Made by a program: the position numbers and the translations under genes. Positions 1-6,383 of a stretch of 8,963 nt of DNA are shown here, one piece after another. Numbering within the stretch: position 1 is the stretch's first letter; every line of letters begins with the position of its first letter. A model generated the notes under the pieces. It made no database searches, was not told the DNA's origin, and was given only the letters and a program-made list of their open reading frames with translations. This DNA comes from an uncultured Alphaproteobacteria bacterium (GTDB lineage Bacteria; Pseudomonadota; Alphaproteobacteria; Reyranellales; Reyranellaceae), in assembly GCA_903929895.1 (NCBI GenBank), contig CAIYWM010000178.1, forward strand, positions 1-8,963. Reading direction: 5' to 3'.

Positions 1-1
1 A

Positions 2-328
2 GAGGCCCGCTTGTTAGGCGCATCCGAAATGCTGCATGCGCCTTATCTGCTCGATGCGGAGATCGCCCAGGTCATTCGCCGATTTGCCCAGGCAGGCGAC
101 ATCGATGAGGAGCGAGGCAGGGCCGCACTGGAAGATTTCATGGCGTTTCCCATCCACCGGCATCCGCACGATTTCCTTTTGCCGCGCGTCTGGACGCTGC
201 GAAGCAACTTCAGCGCCTACGATGCGATGTATGTCGCCTTGGCCGAGGTGCTCGATGCTCCTCTTCTCACCCATGATCGACGCCTCGCCGCTGCGGCTCG
301 TCGATACACGCAGGTCGAACTCGTATGA
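2..328 (+). CDS. VapC-type PIN-domain toxin, 5' partial
   Basis: This is the C-terminal part of a PIN-domain ribonuclease of the VapC toxin family. The reading frame stays open to the left edge, so the start lies outside the window, and a TTG at 11 is not a convincing start. Visible family features are the LLDAEIAQVIRR helix, which carries the second conserved acidic site, SAYDAMYVALAE, which carries the third acidic residue, and the LLTHDRRLAAAA ending. The first catalytic Asp of the N-terminal strand is off-window. VapC proteins are Mg-dependent RNases, usually paired with an antitoxin encoded just upstream, which would also be outside. The stop overlaps the start of the MFS gene by 4 bp (ATGA). 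The gene looks slightly less GC-rich than its neighbours, which is compatible with acquisition but not measured. The family call is firm; activity is unknown. Confidence 0.85.
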   Translation, partial: EARLLGASEMLHAPYLLDAEIAQVIRRFAQAGDIDEERGRAALEDFMAFPIHRHPHDFLLPRVWTLRSNFSAYDAMYVALAEVLDAPLLTHDRRLAAAARRYTQVELV

Positions 329-1719
329 GCGTCCAACCCGCGAGTGATTCTGGCCGTGAAGCCTCGAGGGTCGGCCAGTTCAGCTGGGCGCTGTTCGACT
401 GGGCGAACCAGCCCTTCTTCACCATCATCACCACCTTCATCTTCGCGCCCTACTTCGCCAACGTGCTGGTGGGCGATCCGGTGAAGGGGCAATCGGCCTG
501 GGCCTTCACCCAGTCGGCCTCGGGCATCCTGATCGCGCTGATGAGCCCGTTCCTCGGCGCCATGGCCGACGCGGGCGGGCGTCGCAAGCCCTTCATCTTC
601 GCGTTCCAGCTTCTGCTGGCGGCGGGATGCGCCGGCCTGTGGTTCGCCTATCCCAATCGCCCCGATCTCATCCTGCCGATCAGCTGGGCGGTGATCCTGG
701 CCACGGTCGGCGCCGAGATGTCGATCGTGTTCAACAATGCCCAGCTGCCCAACATCGTGCGCCCCGAGCGCATGGGCCGGCTGAGCGGCTTCGGCTGGGG
801 CCTGGGCTATTGCGGCGGGCTCGTGTCCCTATTGATCGTGCTCGCCGTGTCGATGCCCTCGATGTTCGGGCTGGCGGCATCGAACGACCGGCCGCTGTTC
901 GGTCTCGATCCCGCCAGCCACGAACTGGAACGCCTGGTCGGTCCGGTCTCGGCGCTCTGGATCGCGATCTTCGTCGTGCCGATGTTCCTGTTCACGCCGG
1001 ATTCCGCCGGCGCGCGGCGCCAGCCCCTGCTCGTCGCCGCGCGGGAAGGCGGTCGGTCGCTGGTGGCGACGCTGAAGCGCCTTCCGCGCTTCGGCAACGT
1101 GCTGCGCTACCTCATCGCCTTCATGCTCTACAATGACGGGCTGGCGGCGATCATCGCCTTCGGCGGGGTCTACGCCGCCGCGACCTTCGGCTGGAGCACG
1201 GTGACGCTCGGCATCTTCGGCATCATCCTGACCGTCTTCGCGATTCCCGGCGCGTTTCTCGGCGGCCGGCTCGACGACTGGATCGGCAGCAAGCGGACGA
1301 TCCAGATCGCCATCGCCGGCGTGATCGTGGCGACGCTGGGCATCGTCGGCGTCACCGCCACGCATGTCTTCTACGTCGTGCCGGCCGACCCGATCAGCCC
1401 GACGCGCGGCCTGTTCGGATCGCTGCAGGAGCAGGTGCTGATGGGCTTCGCGCTGATCCTCGGCTTCTGCATGGGGCCGATGCAGGCGGCCAGCCGCACG
1501 ATGGTGGGCCGCATCGCGCCCCCGGGCATGACCGGCGAATTCTATGGCCTGTTCGCCCTCTCGGGCCGGGCCACCGCCTGGATGGCGCCGATGGCCATCG
1601 GCATCGTCACCGCGGCCAGCGGCTCGACCCGCATCGGCATGGCCTGCGTTCTGTTCTTCCTGGTGGTAGGCTTCATCCTGCTCTGGAAGGTGCGCGAGGA
1701 GCGCGCCATCCCCGTGTGA
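325..1719 (+). CDS. MFS transporter, UMF1/Atg22-like family
   Basis: A 464-residue integral membrane protein, the usual length for a 12-helix major facilitator. The N-terminal FSWALFDWANQPFFTIITTFIFAPYFA stretch (about residues 19-45) is the signature opening of the UMF1/Atg22-like branch. A motif-A-type loop, GAMADAGGRRKP (about 78-89), follows helix 2, and a related GGRLDDWIGSKR loop sits near residue 313, at the start of the second half of the fold. The FNNAQLPNIV...GRLSGFGWGLGYCGG segment is also typical of the group. Members sit in the inner membrane. The yeast relative exports amino acids from the vacuole, but bacterial substrates are mostly unknown, so none is assigned. The ATG at 325 overlaps the toxin stop and lacks a strong Shine-Dalgarno, suggesting translational coupling. 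It is followed after 11 bp by the YdhR-like gene, probably in the same transcript. Confidence 0.88.
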   Translation: MSVQPASDSGREASRVGQFSWALFDWANQPFFTIITTFIFAPYFANVLVGDPVKGQSAWAFTQSASGILIALMSPFLGAMADAGGRRKPFIFAFQLLLAAGCAGLWFAYPNRPDLILPISWAVILATVGAEMSIVFNNAQLPNIVRPERMGRLSGFGWGLGYCGGLVSLLIVLAVSMPSMFGLAASNDRPLFGLDPASHELERLVGPVSALWIAIFVVPMFLFTPDSAGARRQPLLVAAREGGRSLVATLKRLPRFGNVLRYLIAFMLYNDGLAAIIAFGGVYAAATFGWSTVTLGIFGIILTVFAIPGAFLGGRLDDWIGSKRTIQIAIAGVIVATLGIVGVTATHVFYVVPADPISPTRGLFGSLQEQVLMGFALILGFCMGPMQAASRTMVGRIAPPGMTGEFYGLFALSGRATAWMAPMAIGIVTAASGSTRIGMACVLFFLVVGFILLWKVREERAIPV

Positions 1720-1725
1720 AGGAGG
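1719..1725 (+). promoter_or_regulatory. Strong RBS setting the YdhR-like start
   Basis: AAGGAGG lies 5 bp before the ATG at 1731. It makes that ATG the start, rather than the in-frame GTG at 1716, which would overlap the transporter stop. It begins on the last base of the transporter stop codon. Confidence 0.85.
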
Positions 1726-1730
1726 ATCGC

Positions 1731-2048
1731 ATGATCACCGCCATCGTGAACTTCAAGCTGCCGGCCGACATCGATGCGAAGAAGGCCGCCGAACTCTTCA
1801 AGGGCTCGGCGCCGAAGTATCGCGGCATGAAGGGTCTGATCCGCAAATACTATCTGTTCGACGCGGAGAAGCGGATCGGCGGCGGCGTCTATCTCTGGAA
1901 GAGCCGCGCCGAGGCCGAGGCGGTCTATACGCCGCAATGGCAGGCCTATATCGCCGAGCGCTACGGCGCCCCGCCGGATATCCGCTACTTCGAGACCGCG
2001 GTGGTCGTCGACAACGACACCGACACGATCACCGCCGACGCGGCATAG
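1731..2048 (+). CDS. YdhR-like putative monooxygenase (ABM fold)
   Basis: A 105-residue soluble protein resembling the YdhR family of small dimeric alpha/beta-barrel proteins, annotated as putative monooxygenases. The pattern fits: an N-terminal strand (MITAIVNFKLP), a helix (KKAAELFKGSAPKYRGM), then GLIRKYYLFDAEKRIGGGVYLWKSRAEAEAVYTPQWQAYIAERYG and PDIRYFET, matching the family's GL-x-K-x-Y...G-GVYLW...A....W order. No cofactor motif is expected, because characterised ABM monooxygenases act without metal or flavin. The substrate is unknown. The start is chosen at 1731 because of an ideal AAGGAGG 5 bp upstream. It probably shares a transcript with the MFS gene and is the last rightward gene before the REP-like element. 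The short acidic tail (DNDTDTITADAA) looks disordered. Confidence 0.75.
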   Translation: MITAIVNFKLPADIDAKKAAELFKGSAPKYRGMKGLIRKYYLFDAEKRIGGGVYLWKSRAEAEAVYTPQWQAYIAERYGAPPDIRYFETAVVVDNDTDTITADAA

Positions 2049-2085
2049 GAACCCACCTCATCGTGAGAGGTTGGCCGGAAGTGAA

Positions 2086-2099
2086 TTGAATCGATTCAA
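2086..2099. other. 14-bp perfect palindrome
   Basis: TTGAATCGATTCAA reads the same on both strands. It lies 37 bp after the YdhR-like stop and 7 bp before the first REP-like element. It could be a regulator site, the end of a mobile repeat, or chance. No terminator-type T-run follows it. No second copy was noticed in the window. Confidence 0.5.
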
Positions 2100-2106
2100 G
2101 CGCTTA

Positions 2107-2218
2107 CCTCATCCTGAGGAGCGCCGCGCAGCGGCGCGTCTCGAAGGATGGGCAATAGACGCGGTGCTCGTGCCCACCCTTCGAGACGCGCTCCTGCGGA
2201 GCGCTCCTCAGGGTGAGG
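2107..2218 (-). repeat. REP/BIME-like palindromic element, copy 1
   Basis: Two 48-bp arms (2107-2154 and 2171-2218) are inverted around a 16-bp spacer. Each arm also folds on itself. A 7-bp inner stem closes a GCA loop (TGC on the other strand): GCGCCGC/GCGGCGC in the left arm and, read on the minus strand, GCGCTCC/GGAGCGC in the right arm. A 6-bp outer stem is CATCCT/AGGATG in the left arm and CACCCT/AGGGTG in the right. Differences between arms are mostly paired compensations. The element fills the gap between convergent genes, so it may end transcription from both sides. Its spacer matches copy 2 at 12 of 16 positions when reversed, so this copy is inverted relative to copy 2. The layout resembles REP/BIME elements moved by REP-associated (RAYT) transposases; no such gene is in the window. 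Confidence 0.85.
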
Positions 2219-2237
2219 ATATTGTTTGAAGCGTGGC

Positions 2238-2720
2238 TTACTTGCCGCGACGCGCCGCCTCGATCTTGGCGACGTCGATCTTCTTCATGTCCATCATGGC
2301 CTCGAAGGCGCGCCTGGCCTCGTCGCCGCCGGCCGCCATCGCCGCGGTGAGCGCGCGCGGCGTGATCTGCCATGACAGGCCCCATCTGTCCTTGCACCAG
2401 CCGCAGGCGCTTTCCTGGCCGCCGTTGCCGACGATGGCGTTCCAGTAGCGGTCGGTCTCCTCCTGATCGTCGGTGGCGATTTGGAACGAGAAGGCTTCGG
2501 TCTGCTTGAAGGCTGGCCCACCGTTGAGGCCGAGGCAGGGAGTACCGCAGACCGTGAACTGCACGGTCAGCACATCGCCCTTCTTGCCCGACGGATAGTC
2601 GCTCGGCGCGCGATGGACCGCCGTCACCTCGCTGTCGGGAAAGGTCGCGGCGTAGAAGCGGGCCGCGTCCTCGGCGTCCTTGTCGTACCAGAGGCAGATC
2701 GTGTTCTTCGCGACGGTCAT
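2238..2720 (-). CDS. PhnB-like VOC-family protein
   Basis: A 160-residue protein of the PhnB/YjdN-like branch of the vicinal-oxygen-chelate (glyoxalase/bleomycin-resistance) fold, often labelled '3-demethylubiquinone-9 3-methyltransferase domain'. Visible features are the NTICLWYDKDAEDAARFYAATFPDSEV opening (about residues 6-32), the central GLNGGPAFKQTEAFSFQIATDDQEETDRYWNAI (64-96), and CGWCKDRWGLSWQITPRAL (106-124). The family label is historical and methyltransferase activity is not implied; the function is unknown. The start is ATG at 2720, with GAGGG 8 bp upstream; open frame continues further upstream but only overlaps the preceding gene. It starts 11 bp after the DUF1428 gene stops, so the two form an operon. 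The last 20 or so residues are Lys/Arg/Ala-rich. Confidence 0.85.
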   Translation of the reverse strand: MTVAKNTICLWYDKDAEDAARFYAATFPDSEVTAVHRAPSDYPSGKKGDVLTVQFTVCGTPCLGLNGGPAFKQTEAFSFQIATDDQEETDRYWNAIVGNGGQESACGWCKDRWGLSWQITPRALTAAMAAGGDEARRAFEAMMDMKKIDVAKIEAARRGK

Positions 2721-2731
2721 CCTGCGATCCC

Positions 2732-3445
2732 TCAGACGTCCAGGATCGGCGCGAAGCCGCCATAGATCATGCGCTTGCCGTCGAACGGCATCTGATGATC
2801 CTTCATGCGCTGATCCTCCATCATCTTCTTCCAGCCCTCGTCGCGGACCTGCTTGGAGGGCCATTCGACCCAGGAGTAGACGATCTTCTCGTCGGGCGTG
2901 GCCTTCACGGCGCCCTTGTAGTCGGTGACCTTGCCGTCGGGGACGTTGTCGCCCCAGGTCTCGACGATGCGGACCGCGCCGTAGTCCTTGAACACGGCCG
3001 CGGCCTTTTTCGCCATGTCGAGATAGGCCTGCTTGTTGCCCGCCGGCACCGCGGCGAGGAAGCCGTCGACATAGCCCGTCTTGCCGCCCTTCGTGCCGGC
3101 CTCGTCGAGGATCGGCGTGAAGCCGGCGACGATCATGCGTTGCCCGTCGAACGGCATGTCCATCTCATGCATGCGCGGATCGTTCATGACCTTCCGGTGC
3201 GCTTCCTCCGCGACCTCCTTGCTGGGATACTCGATCCACGAGAAGACCACGACTTCATCGGGCTTGGCCTTCACGGCGCCCTTGAAGTCGGTGAGCTTGC
3301 CGTCGGGCACGTCATCGCCCCAGGCCTCGACCTGGCGGGTGGCGCCGAATTCCCTGACGATCGGCGAGAAGGCGTCGGCGGCCTTGCGATAGGCCTCCTT
3401 CTTGTCGGCGGGCACCGGCAAAACAAATCCCTGCACGTAGGCCAT
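2732..3445 (-). CDS. Tandem DUF1428 (YbaA-like) protein
   Basis: A 237-residue protein made of two DUF1428 domains in a row (about residues 1-114 and 123-237), joined by a short DEAGTKGGK linker. DUF1428 proteins such as E. coli YbaA are normally single-domain, about 117 residues, with a dimeric alpha/beta-barrel-like fold and no known function. Both halves carry the family core: YV-x-GF near the start, VE-x-WGD-x-VPDGK-x-TD-x-KGAVKA-x-PDE, SW-x-E-x-PSK, and MPFDG-x-RMI-x-GF-x-PILD. By hand alignment they are about 55% identical. A fused pair would give a pseudo-dimer in one chain. The start at 3445 has AGGAGG 5 bp upstream; open frame runs to 3490 but would read through the putative operator. 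It leads the leftward operon with the VOC gene and diverges from the MarR gene. Confidence 0.88.
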   Translation of the reverse strand: MAYVQGFVLPVPADKKEAYRKAADAFSPIVREFGATRQVEAWGDDVPDGKLTDFKGAVKAKPDEVVVFSWIEYPSKEVAEEAHRKVMNDPRMHEMDMPFDGQRMIVAGFTPILDEAGTKGGKTGYVDGFLAAVPAGNKQAYLDMAKKAAAVFKDYGAVRIVETWGDNVPDGKVTDYKGAVKATPDEKIVYSWVEWPSKQVRDEGWKKMMEDQRMKDHQMPFDGKRMIYGGFAPILDV

Positions 3446-3479
3446 CAGTTCCTCCTGCTGGTTGATTCCAAACTGAAAG

Positions 3480-3491
3480 GTTGATATCAAC
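3480..3491. promoter_or_regulatory. Probable MarR operator palindrome
   Basis: GTTGATATCAAC is a perfect 12-bp palindrome of the TTGATATCAA type that many MarR-family regulators bind. It lies in the 57-bp gap between the DUF1428 gene and the MarR gene, 11 bp before the MarR ATG. A GGTTGAT half-site repeats 19 bp away (3460-3466 and 3479-3485). On the minus strand, TTGATA within it could serve as a -35 for the DUF1428 operon, but the matching -10 is weak. Autoregulation plus control of the divergent operon is inferred. Confidence 0.7.
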
Positions 3492-3502
3492 GTAATAACG
3501 AC

Positions 3503-3949
3503 ATGTCAAAGAAGCTGAACGCCTCGTTCGATACGACACGGCACGTCTACGACCACTGCCTGTGTTTCGCCGCCCAACGCGCCGCACGCGCGCTGGCGCG
3601 ACGCTTCGACGAAGCCCTGTCACCGCTTGGTCTCACCAGCGGCCAGTTCTCGCTGCTCACGTCGCTCAATCGGCCCGAGCCGCCCTCAATGGGCTCGATC
3701 GCCGCGCTGCTGGTGATGGATCGCACCACGCTCACCGCCAACCTGAAGCCGCTGGAGCAGCGCGGCTTCGTGGAGATCGCCGTGGATGAGGCCGACCGCC
3801 GGGTGCGGCGGCTCATCCTGACGCCGGCCGGTCGTCGGGTGCTGCAATCGGCCCTGCCGGTCTGGGTCGAAGTGCATGGCGAGATCGACCGTCTCGTGAC
3901 GCCTCATGATGGGAAGGCTCTCCGCAGCGGCCTGCGGGCGCTGGCATGA
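3503..3949 (+). CDS. MarR-family transcriptional regulator
   Basis: A 148-residue winged-helix regulator. Helix 1 (VYDHCLCFAAQRAARALARRFDEAL, about 15-39) forms the dimer interface. LTSGQFSLLTSLNR (44-57) is the family helix 2. SMGSIAALLVMDRTTLTANLKPLEQRGFVEI (62-92) holds the recognition helix, and DEADRRVRRLILTPAGRRVL (95-114) is the wing, with its conserved D-x-R and LTPAG. MarR proteins usually repress their own promoter and a divergent operon until a ligand, often phenolic or oxidising, releases them. There is no clear Shine-Dalgarno before the ATG at 3503, so the message may have a very short leader. Its stop overlaps the next gene's start by 4 bp (ATGA). Expected targets are its own two-gene unit and the DUF1428-VOC operon. 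The inducer is unknown. Confidence 0.92.
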   Translation: MSKKLNASFDTTRHVYDHCLCFAAQRAARALARRFDEALSPLGLTSGQFSLLTSLNRPEPPSMGSIAALLVMDRTTLTANLKPLEQRGFVEIAVDEADRRVRRLILTPAGRRVLQSALPVWVEVHGEIDRLVTPHDGKALRSGLRALA

Positions 3950-4440
3950 GCACGCTGGCCTGCGCCTGCGGCAAGGTCGAGTACGAAGCGATCGAGCCCG
4001 CGATTCTCTCCGTCGTGTGCTACTGCGACGACTGCCAAGCGGGCGCGCGTCGCATCGAGGTACTGCCGAACGCGCCGCCGGTGCTCGATGCCGACGGTGG
4101 CACGGCTTGCGTCCTCTATCGCAAGGATCGGGTCCGGTGCACTCGGGGCGCCGAGCTCGTGACGAAGCTCAAGCTGCGCGATGGGACGGCGACGAACCGG
4201 CTGGTCGCCACCTGCTGCAACTCCGGACTGGCGATGAGCTTCGACGATTCGAAGCACTGGATGCCGCTGTTCCGCGCCCGCTTCCGGGGACCGGTGCGGC
4301 CGCTCGACTTGCGCATCTGCACCAGGTTCGCGCCCGATCCCGGCAAGATCCCGCATGACGTGCCGACGCACAAAGGCTTCGCCTTCAGCCTCCTCTGGAA
4401 ACTTCTGGGCGCGCGCCTCGCGATGATGCTCGAACGCTAG
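3946..4440 (+). CDS. GFA-fold, DUF6151-like zinc protein
   Basis: A 164-residue protein resembling the GFA (glutathione-dependent formaldehyde-activating enzyme-like, Mss4-type) zinc fold and specifically the DUF6151 group. Cysteines sit as C6-x-C8, C25-x-C27-x2-C30 and C90-C91, close to the GFA layout of two CxC-type pairs plus a later CC/CxxC. The typical GFA CHC motifs are here CAC and CYC, so His is absent from both. The C-terminal THKGFAFSLLWKLLGARLAMMLER tail could lie on a membrane. GFA proteins are often annotated as formaldehyde or glutathione-adduct handling enzymes, but few are biochemically proven, so no reaction is assigned. It is translationally coupled to the MarR gene by an ATGA overlap, which ties it to the same control circuit. 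Its stop codon overlaps the stop of the convergent AEC permease gene. Confidence 0.75.
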   Translation: MSTLACACGKVEYEAIEPAILSVVCYCDDCQAGARRIEVLPNAPPVLDADGGTACVLYRKDRVRCTRGAELVTKLKLRDGTATNRLVATCCNSGLAMSFDDSKHWMPLFRARFRGPVRPLDLRICTRFAPDPGKIPHDVPTHKGFAFSLLWKLLGARLAMMLER

Positions 4441-5363
4441 GCGGCGAGGGCGGCGATTCCGGCTGCCGCGACGGGCAGGGCGACGAGCGCAAACAGCGTC
4501 TGCATCGCCGTGATGCCAGCCATCAGCGGCGCGTCGCCGCCGAGCTGGCGCGCCATGATGTAGGCCGAGGAGGCCGTCGGCAGGGCCTGGAAGAGAAGGG
4601 CGGTGACAAGCGCCGGTCCGGTCAGGCCCATGAGCGAGGCGACGGCGACGGTCACGATCGGCATCGCCAGGAACTTGATCGCCGAGGAGGTGGCGACCGG
4701 CGCGAGCCAGCCGCGCACCGATCCGAACTCCAGCGCCGCGCCGACACAGAGCAGGCCGAGCGGCAGGGACGCCGCGCCGAGCGCCCGCAGCGCCGGCTCG
4801 ATCCCCGCCGGAAGGCTGAGTCCGAGAAGCTGGAAGCCGATACCGGCGAAGGAGCCGAGCACCAGCGGATTGGTCACCAGCTGCCGGGCAATGCCGCGGC
4901 CGCTCAGCCGCGCGGCGCCGTGGCGGGCAAAGACCAGCACGCAGAGAATGTTGACGGTGGGCACGATGGCGGCGCTGCAGAGGGCCGCCAGCGCAAGGCC
5001 CTGCGTACCGAACAGGCCGGCGGCCAGGGTCACGCCGACATAGTTGTTGAAGCGGATGCCGCCCTGGAAGATCGAGGTGAAGGAGGGCCCGTCGACCCTC
5101 AGCACCGGCCGCAATGCGACGACGAGCGCGGCCACGGCGAGAATCGAAAGGATCAGGGTCGTGACGAGCGCACGCGCCGGCAACGCGTCGAGCTTCGCCG
5201 TCGCAAGACTGTGAAAGAACAGGCACGGCACCAGCACGTAGTAGCTGAGCCGTTCCGCCTGCGGCCAGAACCCTTCGGAGAGGAAGCGCAGGCGCCGCAG
5301 CCCCATGCCGAGCATGATCAGCAGGACGATGGGCAGGAGGGCGAGGATCACGTCGGCGCTCAT
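4437..5363 (-). CDS. AEC-family (auxin efflux carrier-type) permease
   Basis: A 308-residue inner-membrane transporter of the auxin efflux carrier family, with about ten hydrophobic helices. Typical pieces are ILALLPIVLLIMLGMGLRR (helix 1), ERLSYYVLVPCLFFHSLA (about 37-54), RFNNYVGVTLAAGLFG (104-119, with the conserved Asn pair at a helix break), NPLVLGSFAGIGFQLLGL and LGLLCVGAALEFGS. Bacterial members carry out malate, malonate or other carboxylate and amino-acid efflux; the substrate here cannot be told. ATG at 5363 opens the protein at the usual family position. The nearest purine-rich site (GGAGG) is about 15 bp upstream, which is distant. It diverges from the LysR gene, the usual arrangement of a regulator and its target, and converges with the DUF6151-like gene with a 4-bp overlap. 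Confidence 0.88.
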   Translation of the reverse strand: MSADVILALLPIVLLIMLGMGLRRLRFLSEGFWPQAERLSYYVLVPCLFFHSLATAKLDALPARALVTTLILSILAVAALVVALRPVLRVDGPSFTSIFQGGIRFNNYVGVTLAAGLFGTQGLALAALCSAAIVPTVNILCVLVFARHGAARLSGRGIARQLVTNPLVLGSFAGIGFQLLGLSLPAGIEPALRALGAASLPLGLLCVGAALEFGSVRGWLAPVATSSAIKFLAMPIVTVAVASLMGLTGPALVTALLFQALPTASSAYIMARQLGGDAPLMAGITAMQTLFALVALPVAAAGIAALAA

Positions 5364-5417
5364 GAGCGCTTGTGTACGCCTCCGCCGACCCCAAGCAAAA
5401 ATTCTGAATACTCAATC

Positions 5418-5442
5418 GATCGATGATAATTTATCATCGATC
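5418..5442. promoter_or_regulatory. 25-bp palindrome at the LysR start (operator)
   Basis: GATCGATGATAA and its exact reverse complement TTATCATCGATC flank a single T: a 12-bp perfect inverted repeat ending 2 bp before the LysR ATG. It lies in the LysR/AEC divergent gap, an expected place for a LysR-type binding site. It occupies the place where a Shine-Dalgarno would be, and none is seen. GATAAT (5425-5430) inside it could be a -10 box, giving a leader of only a few bases; the matching -35 is weak. As RNA it could also fold into a hairpin beside the start codon. Confidence 0.75.
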
Positions 5443-5444
5443 TC

Positions 5445-6383
5445 ATGTCGCTTCGCGCCCTCCGCACCCTGCAGGCCATTGCGCGCCATGGCTCCTTCGC
5501 CGCTGCCGGCAAGGCGGTCGGGCTGACGCAATCCGCCGTAAGCCTGCATGTGAAGGCCCTGGAGGAGGAGTTCGGCGCGCCGCTGTTCGATCGCTCGCGC
5601 CGCCTGCCGGTGCTGACGGAGGCCGGCCGGATCGTCCTGGCGCGGTCGGCCGAGGTGCTCGCGCTCTACGACGACATTGCCGGTGCCCTCGGCGACGAAC
5701 GCTCGCTCGCCGGCCGCCTGCGGGTCGGTGCGGTGCAGACCGCGCTGGCCGGCGTGCTGCCCGATGCGCTGGTCGCCCTCAACCGCGCCCATCCGCGCGC
5801 CCGCGTCTCGGTGTCGGTCGGCCTGTCGGCGGAGATGGCCGAGAAGGTCGCGGCGGGGGAACTCGATGCGGCGCTGACCACCGAGCCGGTGCGGCCCTAT
5901 CCGGCCGGCCTCGTCTGGACACCGCTCTATCAGGACCGCTTCTGGCTGTTCGCGCCGCCGGGCCAGGCGCGGCGCAGTGCCCGCGACCTGCTGGCCGAGC
6001 TGCCCTTCATCCGCTTCGACAGCAAGGCGTGGGCCGGCCGCGTGATCGACCGCGAACTGCGGCGCATGCGGGTCGAAGTCCACGAGGAGATGGTGCTCGA
6101 CAGCCAGGACATCATCCTGCGCATGGTCGAGAAGGGGCTGGGCGTTGCCGTGCTCGCGGTGTCCGACGAGATCTTTGCCGGCCTGAAGCTCACCTGCCTG
6201 CCGTTCGGCGAACCGCAGCTCATCCGCAACATCGTGATGCTGGAACGCCAGGACCGCCGCGGCGGCCGTCTCGCCGTGGCGCTGGCCGAAGCAGTAACGA
6301 ACGCCAAGGCAGCGGCCGCGTCACCGGCCCGGAAGCGGGCGAAGGCGACCCGAAAGGCTAGGCCGCGACCGTCTTCCCCTTGA
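5445..6383 (+). CDS. LysR-family transcriptional regulator
   Basis: A 312-residue LysR-type regulator. Residues 1-60 hold the winged helix-turn-helix (LRALRTLQAIARHGSFAAAGKAVGLTQSAVSLHVKALEEEFGAPLFDR...LTEAG). Residues from about 90 form the effector-binding domain (GRLRVGAVQTALAGVLPDAL...ELDAALTTEPV...FRIVEKGLG-like IILRMVEKGLGVAVL). The ATG at 5445 sits where family members normally begin. It diverges from the AEC permease, which it probably controls, with the 25-bp palindrome as the likely site. The effector is unknown. The protein ends in an unusual basic, Ala/Pro-rich tail (last 25 or so residues, with ARKRAKATRKARPR) that overlaps the end of nth by 26 bp. It may be a recent extension after loss of an earlier stop. 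Confidence 0.92.
   Translation: MSLRALRTLQAIARHGSFAAAGKAVGLTQSAVSLHVKALEEEFGAPLFDRSRRLPVLTEAGRIVLARSAEVLALYDDIAGALGDERSLAGRLRVGAVQTALAGVLPDALVALNRAHPRARVSVSVGLSAEMAEKVAAGELDAALTTEPVRPYPAGLVWTPLYQDRFWLFAPPGQARRSARDLLAELPFIRFDSKAWAGRVIDRELRRMRVEVHEEMVLDSQDIILRMVEKGLGVAVLAVSDEIFAGLKLTCLPFGEPQLIRNIVMLERQDRRGGRLAVALAEAVTNAKAAAASPARKRAKATRKARPRPSSP

Noticed and set aside
2049..2080. Short CTCA-TCG-TGAG hairpin after the YdhR-like gene as a terminator
   Set aside because: The stem is only 4 bp and no T-run follows. It may be a decayed fragment of the repeat's CCTCAT...TGAG head, but this is too weak to annotate.
2107..2218. CRISPR array or transfer RNA-like gene
   Set aside because: There are only two inverted arms with one spacer, with no repeated unit series, and no acceptor/anticodon arrangement. 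A REP-like element explains it better.
2104..2763. Long leftward open frame through REP copy 1 and the VOC gene
   Set aside because: It is out of frame with the well-supported VOC protein and ends in translated repeat sequence, a common annotation artefact of these elements.
3446..3490. N-terminal extension of the DUF1428 protein from a TTG at 3490
   Set aside because: It would read through the operator-like palindrome, and the ATG at 3445 has an ideal AGGAGG and begins the conserved domain.
3904..5415. 503-codon leftward open frame covering the AEC region
   Set aside because: It has an Arg/Ala/Pro-rich composition and is a shifted frame of the AEC permease, whose helices and family motifs are clear at 4437-5363.
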